A model generated the notes under the pieces. The model was not told the DNA's origin and ran no database searches. It saw only the letters and a program-made list of their open reading frames with translations. A DNA stretch of 64,000 nt from Acorus gramineus (taxonomy: Eukaryota > Streptophyta > Magnoliopsida > Acorales > Acoraceae): contig CM060847.1 of the NCBI GenBank assembly GCA_030737835.1, positions 6,972,484 through 7,036,483 of the forward strand, written 5' to 3'. A program made the translations under genes and the position numbers. Shown here one piece after another: positions 57,890-64,000 of the stretch. How positions within the stretch are numbered: the stretch's first letter is position 1; every line of letters begins with the position of its first letter.

Positions 57890-58450
57890 CCTATATTTAC
57901 AAAATCTGCCACCGCACCATCAAAACCTTACCCGCGGAGCAGCTGAACCCCGCACTGACTTGAACAGATTTATTATCCACTCCTCGGAAAACCCTCCATC
58001 AATGCGAAAGGACTAAAAACACCCTGACTGCATTCCGCACCAATCGTACAAAACATCCGGACAGTTTCGTCATTTCGCGAATTTATGGGGACCGTACGAA
58101 CACGACGGGTCACGTTGATCAACCTGCAGGACCTATGGAAGCTCACTCGCCCTGCCACGTCAACGATTTAAAAATACTAAAACACCCTTAATGAATTCAG
58201 ATTTTTTAATTTCCGTCCCCGTAAATAAGTGTAATCACAAGGGCATCAATGTCTTATTGTTTTTAATAGGGAGTGAGGGCGGCTGCGAATAAACAGCGAT
58301 ACAGTGAAATCAATTTTTTGTTTGTTTATGTTATTAAATATAATAATAATAATATTAAATCAATTAAAATAAGGTCGGTAGAAGTGATTTTGTTTTATTG
58401 TTTATTGAATTATTTATATTTTTAAATTTTTTCATGAAAGATAAAAAGAG
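57890..58450 (+). promoter_or_regulatory. promoter region of the NF-YA gene
   Basis: 57890-58180 is a GC-moderate island in AT-rich DNA, rich in short CG-containing words (CCGCGGAGC, ACACGACGGGTCACGTTGA, CTGCCACGTCAACG). The ACGT cores are potential bZIP or ABRE-like sites. It ends shortly before the first transcribed exon. Function is inferred from position only. Confidence 0.35.
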
Positions 58451-60882
58451 GAGGTGGAGGGGGAGTTTAAAAGGAGAGATAAAATTCGAGGTTTCGATTT
58501 GGGGGACATGTTTCCCGATCAGCAATCCAGAAGACTAATCTCTGTGAGTTCCTCTCTCTTTCTTCGTGTTCTTATTGGATTGTGTTTGGAATGTTGTTTT
58601 TGGTGGTCTGGATTGTTTTTTTTTGTGTTCTCTAATGGGTTTTAGTTAGTTTTTTCAATCTGATATTGATTTTGGTATTTTTGGGTGGATTTGATGTTAA
58701 ATTTTGATGTTTGTGGTGTTTAAAGTCTTTTTTATTTTTTTGTTGATTCGAGTGGTTTCTCTTGTTTGGGACTTGTATGTAATATTTCCTCGATTTTGAT
58801 GGTTATGGTTTTTTCAATTTTTTGTCTTTTACAGGTGTTGTTATTGATATGTGATGTTTTGATGGATTGGTGGGTGCAATTTTATCATGTTTTTTTCTTG
58901 AAGTTTTGGTGTGCTTGATCTGTTCGATAACTCGTGTTTTATATAAAAAAAAATTTCTTCCATTTTTTTGGTTGAGGCTGAGAGTTCTCAGTTTTCTATA
59001 GATTTTTGTAATACCAAGGTATAATAATATTAAGTTTGAAAATTTGTCATCAATACTCAATGAGGTTCTTCTATTGATGGAGGACATTATTGAACTTTAA
59101 CTACTCAAATGGCTGATGATCTTGTTTAGAGGAAGAGGAGGGAGTGTTGGTGAAATCTTTTATTTATTTTATTTTTTTGGTGAAATCACAGACAATCTAT
59201 ATACCTTGAGAGCCATCTATCAAGGGCTATCAAGGTATAGACTCAGACGAGATGTATACCTCGTTAGCAATTTTTAATGTTTTCAAACCGATGGGTCCAT
59301 TCAATACATTGTGATGGTATATACAATTTTCATAAAAACATTTACCTCGTTAGAGATCGCTTAGTACTTTTAAAAATCAAAACATGTGCGGACTGTCTAC
59401 GGGACTGTCTTGCAGACTGTCCTTAACATTAATCTTTCTTGATAAATGGGAAGTATACTATATATTTTATTAGTGGGGAGATGATTTTTGTTGCTAGCTA
59501 CTAACCATGTTCACATGTCTCTTAATTCCTTCATTATCTTTGATCTTCGCTTTAAGGAAAATTTAAAAAATGCATCTTAGACAGGTAAAATGACTGTTCA
59601 AGCGCTGATCTCTTTTGACAGTGTTTACATAAATTGCCTTCTTTATTTTTATTTTTTTATTTCCAAGCACTTTGTATATCATGTTGATGATAATCCATCT
59701 ACGTGTGCATACTTAAATCTACAGAGTAGTGAAGTACAACATTCACATCAATTAGGGGTCAGGTTTTATACTTTCAACTATTTTAGCAAGTGGAGAAGAA
59801 GGGGGGAGAACGAGAGGGGCAAAAATAAGAGAAACCGATCCGAGTTACGCCATGGAGTTTTCCTCTCTGAGGAAATTCATCAGCTAAATAGGCTAATGGA
59901 AAAGCATCTGAACTCTAGTTGACATTCTTTTTTGTCAGTTTTTTTGTTAGATACTCTGTTTTGTTGCTTTAACTAGTTAATTTTTTTTGTCTTCCTACTA
60001 GTTCTGGTCTGATGCTTGATTGATGTATGCATCAGATTGCAGATGAATTGTATATATATGTTTTTTGTATTTATGTTAAATAATCGTCATAGAAGGTGAT
60101 GATAGTCCAGGCTTTTGAATGATGATAAATCATTGCTGCAGTTTGCAAGTGTCGTAATGTGTGTTAATTACTGGCAAGATTTTGTTTATTTCTGTTTTGT
60201 TCTATAGGTATATTCGAGCGAGTTTGATTGTTTCAATGATTGCTATCATCATTATTGTTACTTGTTAGCGTGTAATCTTGTGTACATGCATTTGTAAAAT
60301 AACAGCTTTTTGGGCTTGACATGAATGCCCACATGTTTGTCTTTTGGCGTGTGCTTTCCGAGCCAATATGCAGGCTATTTGTTCCAGCCATTGTAGATTG
60401 GTTTTCTCACAATTTTATGCACATACCGTGCTCCTTTTCCATCTATGTCTTTGAGAGCTTAGCCGTTTTATGCATTCTTTCTTGCATTTAAGTATTCAAA
60501 ATTCCTCTTTAATTGCAGAGATTTACTCGTTTTGTTTTTTCTGTAACTTGTGCATAAGCTCACCTTTAATAGATATTAATAGTGTTGATATAGTCTTATT
60601 ATAACATTCTTCCCTAAAATTGGCTTGGATTATCGTATTCAGTCTGCAAGTTTCCTCCTCCTATAGTTCTTGCTTGCATATCTATGATGCCAGCACACAT
60701 GCACATGCAGAGATGTATCATCAAACTTCAGGGAGTGGTGTCAGTAAATATATATTTTTTTCTTTCTTTTAGGTACTCTGAATGTAACTGTGACACACCA
60801 TTGAAGGTTTCGACGCCCTTGAAAGCCAGAAACTCTGAACCAAGTTACTCCTTGAAGAGGAAAAAAAAAAAGGTTCCCAAGG
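58451..60882 (+). other. NF-YA 5' leader: exon 1, 2.2-kb leader intron, start of exon 2
   Basis: Exon 1 ends at 58543 (ATCTCT/GTGAGT) and exon 2 begins at 60773 (TTTCTTTTAG/GTACTC). The leader intron carries an inverted MITE family B-like stretch (about 59205-59440, with ATACCTCGTTAGCAA and TTACCTCGTTAGAG). It also carries an unexplained open frame (59760-59922). In the spliced leader a 14-codon uORF (58508-58543 plus 60773-60781) abuts an AUG-UAA (60782-60787). An A11 run lies at 60861-60871. Confidence 0.6.
60782..60787 (+). promoter_or_regulatory. AUG-UAA minimal uORF in the NF-YA leader
   Basis: ATGTAA follows directly after the TGA (60779-60781) that ends the 14-codon uORF starting at 58508. 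No other ATG occurs before the main start at 60883. AUG-stop units can stall ribosomes and promote mRNA decay in plants (the NIP5;1 leader is the known case). The effect here is inferred and depends on the exon 1/exon 2 splice. Confidence 0.5.
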
Positions 60883-62963
60883 ATGCAAGACTTGAGCAAT
60901 AAGGACTCAGATCAAAGTTCAGTTCATTCTACGTCTCATGGCGTTATCAATTGTCCCTCATGGTGGAACTCAACTGGATCACACATCCCACAATCCTCTC
61001 TTTCTACTGGTCTCAAATTGAACGGCCACCCCTCTCAACACTGTAGTCAAATGAATCCATTAGGTCTTCAAGTGCAAGATCAAGACTCATCCTCAACTCA
61101 GTCAACTAGTCACTCTCATCAAGATATGCTGCTAATGAGTGGAGGGAATCTACATGGGAGAGCCATTTCAGTGCAGTCTGGTATTATTTATTCACTGGCT
61201 TATGGCTTCTGAAATTACTTTAGTATTCTGATGTTTTAGAACTACATGTCTATCTTCAGCTTAGCCTAAAAGTAATCCCTTTTATCAAGTACAACATTTT
61301 CTCCATGATCAGCTACTTTTGAATTTTTTTTCCTCTGCTAAATTTTGATACATATGATGCTTAAAAAGTTGTCTGACTTGTTTTTATAATACTGATTTAA
61401 AACTGTGAAATTCTGCATGATATGTTATGATTCACCTTTTTGGAAGCTTGTTTCACATGAATAATAGTGCATACCTTGTTCCGTTTATCAAAACAACTTT
61501 TGGAAGTATGTTTGTGAACTATAGAGCCTGCTTTGATGGTAAGCCAATGGGAAATTATGTGAGTCGTTGAATGCCATGAGATTTCCTAGACTTCTCATTG
61601 GTAAGAAATTGGGATAGATTCACCTATCCTATCAAAGACACTTGTTTGTCTGTTGTAATATCTATCTGATACATAATTTTGTAAAATATTATATTTATTG
61701 AACAGAGAAACTTCACTCTTTCATTCAAAAAACACTATATTTTCTACTAATTTCCATCGTACATATTCTTGTAGATGGTTTGTTATTCATCATTGCATTT
61801 TCTTACTCGATGAAAATGGGATGTCATTTATTATGTGCTATATCTTGATGTTGTTTTTACTTCAGATAATAATGAAACTGATGGAAAGCGAATCAAAGAA
61901 TCTAATAAATTAGTGCCAACACTGGGTGCTCCAGATTTTGCGTTTCCCATGTCTCAGATCGATTATAACCAGTCATCCATAGTAAGTTTGTGCATTGAAA
62001 CCAAAATGATTTTGACTATTTTATGTTTGTTTCTCTAGATGGTCTCTCTTATTTCTCCATATAACAGGCTTGCATTCCTTATCCTTATGCTGATCCATAT
62101 GGCGTTAGAGCTACTTATGGACCTCAGGCTGCAGTAAGTGTATATTGATGTACTTTTTTCTCCTTAGCTATTAGATGCAATAGAGGGAGGGAGGCAATTC
62201 TTTTCTTCCATGTTCATCGCGTGACTAACTATTCTGATGTGTTTGATTCAATCCGAACAGACCATACTCATCGCATGACTAATCATTCTGATGTGTTTGA
62301 TTCGATCCTAACAGATCCATCCACAATTAATGGGGATTGCACATGCCCGAGTACCACTGCCCCATGATGTTATGGAGGACGAACCTATCTATGTCAATGC
62401 AAAACAGTATCGTACAATACTCAAGCGGAGGGAGCTTAGGGCTAAGTTAGAGGCCCAGAATAAACTCATCAAGGCTCGAAAGGTATATTCGAAGTGCATT
62501 TCTTAAAAATGCGAGAGTCAATGTTGCATGTATCAGAATGACAGTATGATCTAATTTAGATGACTTGTACTTCAATCTTCTTCATGATCATTCATGCACT
62601 CATGAGTTTTTGCAGCCATACCTCCATGAGTCTCGACACAAACACGCGATGAATAGAGTGAGAGGGTCCGGTGGTCGTTTCCTAAAAACAAAATCCATGA
62701 ATCAATCAGACAACCATGCAAAGGGACAGAACGGCTCGGAATCTGAAGGTCTCCAATCTGAGAACGGTGACCGATACACTTTGAGCACGACCACCACGAC
62801 ATCCTGCTCGGATATCACCAGTGTCTCGAATGACAACGGGAATGTGTTCAGTCAGGCTGGGCTCAGGTTATCGAGTTTCCACTCTCATGTGGGTGGTGGA
62901 GGCGGAGGTGGTGGAGTCATCATGCAGAATGGATCCCACCATCGGGTTTCCGTCATCCGGTGA
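60883..62963 (+). CDS. NF-YA: nuclear transcription factor Y subunit A (NF-YA), 5 coding exons, 331 aa
   Basis: NF-YA is the sequence-specific subunit of the CCAAT-binding NF-Y trimer and docks on an NF-YB/NF-YC dimer in the nucleus. Coding exons 60883-61180, 61866-61981, 62068-62133, 62315-62482 and 62616-62963 join in frame. The N-terminal half is Gln/Ser-rich (QVQDQDSSSTQSTSHS). The conserved core runs from 183 to 239: EPIYVNAKQY and the following helix (about 183-210) bind NF-YB/C, and HESRHKHAMNRVRGSGGRFL (220-239) reads CCAAT. The C-terminus has a Gly8 run. The core carries unusual residues at otherwise well-kept places (ILKRREL, HAMNRV where HAMKRA or HAMRRA is usual). Position of introns, uORFs in the leader and a miR169-like site in the 3' UTR all fit the plant NF-YA family. 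Confidence 0.95.
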
Positions 62964-63580
62964 GCCACCACCACTACATCGATCGGGAAGGGCCCGTCTG
63001 CAGTTTCCTGTCCCGACGGACCAGAGAGGCGGATTGCGGGAGCCGTTCCTTGGCAACTCATCCTTGGCTTTGATAGTAATTTCCCTTCATTCTGAAGGTT
63101 TCTGAAGACTCATGCTGTCAAGCTTGTTTTTTTATTAAGGGCTCATGAATCATGATGGGACTTGGAAAAAAAATTATTCTGTAGGCTCACTTTTTATGTT
63201 TATTACTTGAAAATGCTACAACTTTTTTTTATTTTAAAAAAAAACTATGTTAACTGCTTTGTGGGATATTATAGTTGAGGGTTTATGAATTATATCAAGT
63301 GAATTTCAAGTACAGCATCTACTGGAATATTCAAAGTCTAGCCATATGTTGTCTACGGCACTACACCAAGCGCAGGTCGGACAAAATCAGATTGTGATTG
63401 ACATAACAATCTTCTATCATGAAATCTGTCCTCCCACATTAAAATCATTGGACTGTATTGTAAATTATAAGTATACATTCTAAAACATTCAACTATTCAA
63501 GATAGTTGCTGACGGTGAAAATAATTCGAAGAATGAAACATTTTTCTAGTTCCATATATGTAATAATGTAAAGAAAAATA
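62964..63580 (+). other. NF-YA 3' UTR and downstream flank
   Basis: The first ~200 bases are the 3' UTR with the miR169-like site. The remainder is AT-rich flank with a T8/A9 run around 63221-63243. No other gene. Confidence 0.5.
63050..63070 (+). promoter_or_regulatory. miR169 target site in the NF-YA 3' UTR
   Basis: Bases 63050-63070 contain GGCAACTCATCCTTGGCT, which pairs with the conserved plant miR169 sequence as I recall it. I count about three mismatches, one near the middle of the 5' half of the site. It lies about 90 bases after the stop codon, where NF-YA genes normally carry this site. Confidence 0.8.
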
Positions 63581-63828
63581 TTAGACTTTGTCATTGTTTT
63601 CAATTTAAAATTCAGATCACACTTTTTTTTTTAAATAATAAATATCATCTAATGAGATATATATTTTAATAAAAAATGTCTATCGATCCATTTTCAAATT
63701 GAATAAACCTATTTTTATTAAGTGTAAGAAAATTTAACGAGCCATATACGCCGTCTAACAAGGTATATGCTTCACTGAATTTATAACGAAGCATACAAGA
63801 CTTTATTTTAAACTGTAAAAAACACTGA
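63581..63828 (+). repeat. MITE family B copy
   Basis: TTAGACTTTGTCATTG start, AAATTCAGATCACAC, ATCATCTAATGAGATATATA, TTGAATAAACCTATTTTTAT and AACAAGGTATATGCTTCACT blocks follow the family order. The right end is degraded. Confidence 0.6.
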
Positions 63829-64000
63829 GCGTTTGGTTGCACGATTGGACAGCTTTTGCGTTTGCAGGAAGTTGGTTATGTAATCGTACAATCAAACAGT
63901 TTTACAATCACAGTTTCCTGCGGATAGATTTTAGGTAAATAGTGCCTAAAAATTGTGATTTGAGAAAGCTGAAGGGAGACAGTTTCATGCAGAATCATTT
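63829..64000. other. start of a further repeat-like sequence, cut by the window end
   Basis: GCGTTTGGTTGCACGATTGG followed by GTACAATCAAACAGTTTTAC suggests the left part of a MITE beginning with a G-C-G-T-T-T-G-G-T end. The right end is outside the window. Confidence 0.25.

Overview
The window is nuclear DNA of a flowering plant. Genes carry GT-AG introns, U-rich acceptors and plant-specific families (Alfin-like, NF-YA, WAV2, PAL), set in long AT-rich intergenic DNA packed with MULE, hAT, MITE and SINE insertions. Some genes are intronless and very GC-rich (PAL, 6-phosphogluconate dehydrogenase, and the mitochondrial carrier in its visible part), while others are intron-rich and AT-rich in coding bias (SPT5, Alfin-like, WAV2, NF-YA). 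That GC bimodality is more typical of monocots than of core eudicots, but I cannot name the species.

Layout: 1-827 is the 3' part of an SLC25A44-type mitochondrial carrier (+). 828-8240 is repeat territory: a foldback element (2326-2760), a 3.1-kb MULE-like element with a possible captured gene piece (3441-6522), MITEs, and an 800-bp hAT element with a perfect 8-bp target duplication (7433-8232). 8298-19220 is a complete SPT5 elongation-factor gene (+, 22 coding exons, 1040 aa). 19.6-21.5 kb holds an exact 278-bp tandem duplication, a probable LTR relic and a foldback MITE. 22014-24302 is an intronless phenylalanine ammonia-lyase gene (-) with AC elements in its promoter. 24.9-25.3 kb looks like an LTR fragment. 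26002-29817 is an apparently intact autonomous Mutator-like element (848-aa transposase on -, 131-bp inverted ends, palindrome arrays). 32689-37258 is an Alfin-like PHD-finger gene (+), 40416-41903 an intronless 6-phosphogluconate dehydrogenase gene (-), and 42084-44214 a nest of transposons. 45265-50175 is a WAV2/ABHD13-type alpha/beta hydrolase gene (-, 8 exons). 50.4-57.8 kb is again repeats, including a second copy of the 800-bp hAT element. 58.45-63.1 kb is an NF-YA gene (+) with a short uORF directly followed by an AUG-stop, and a miR169-like site in its 3' UTR.

The host genes are unrelated housekeeping, metabolic and regulatory genes; no cluster or operon is implied. The liveliest content is the mobile DNA: the complete MULE with palindromic arrays inside both ends, and two near-identical hAT elements each with perfect but different target duplications. 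Exon structures were built by hand from splice signals and reading-frame continuity. Counts given for exon lengths and protein lengths are arithmetic on those coordinates. Family names rest on recalled motifs, not on searches.
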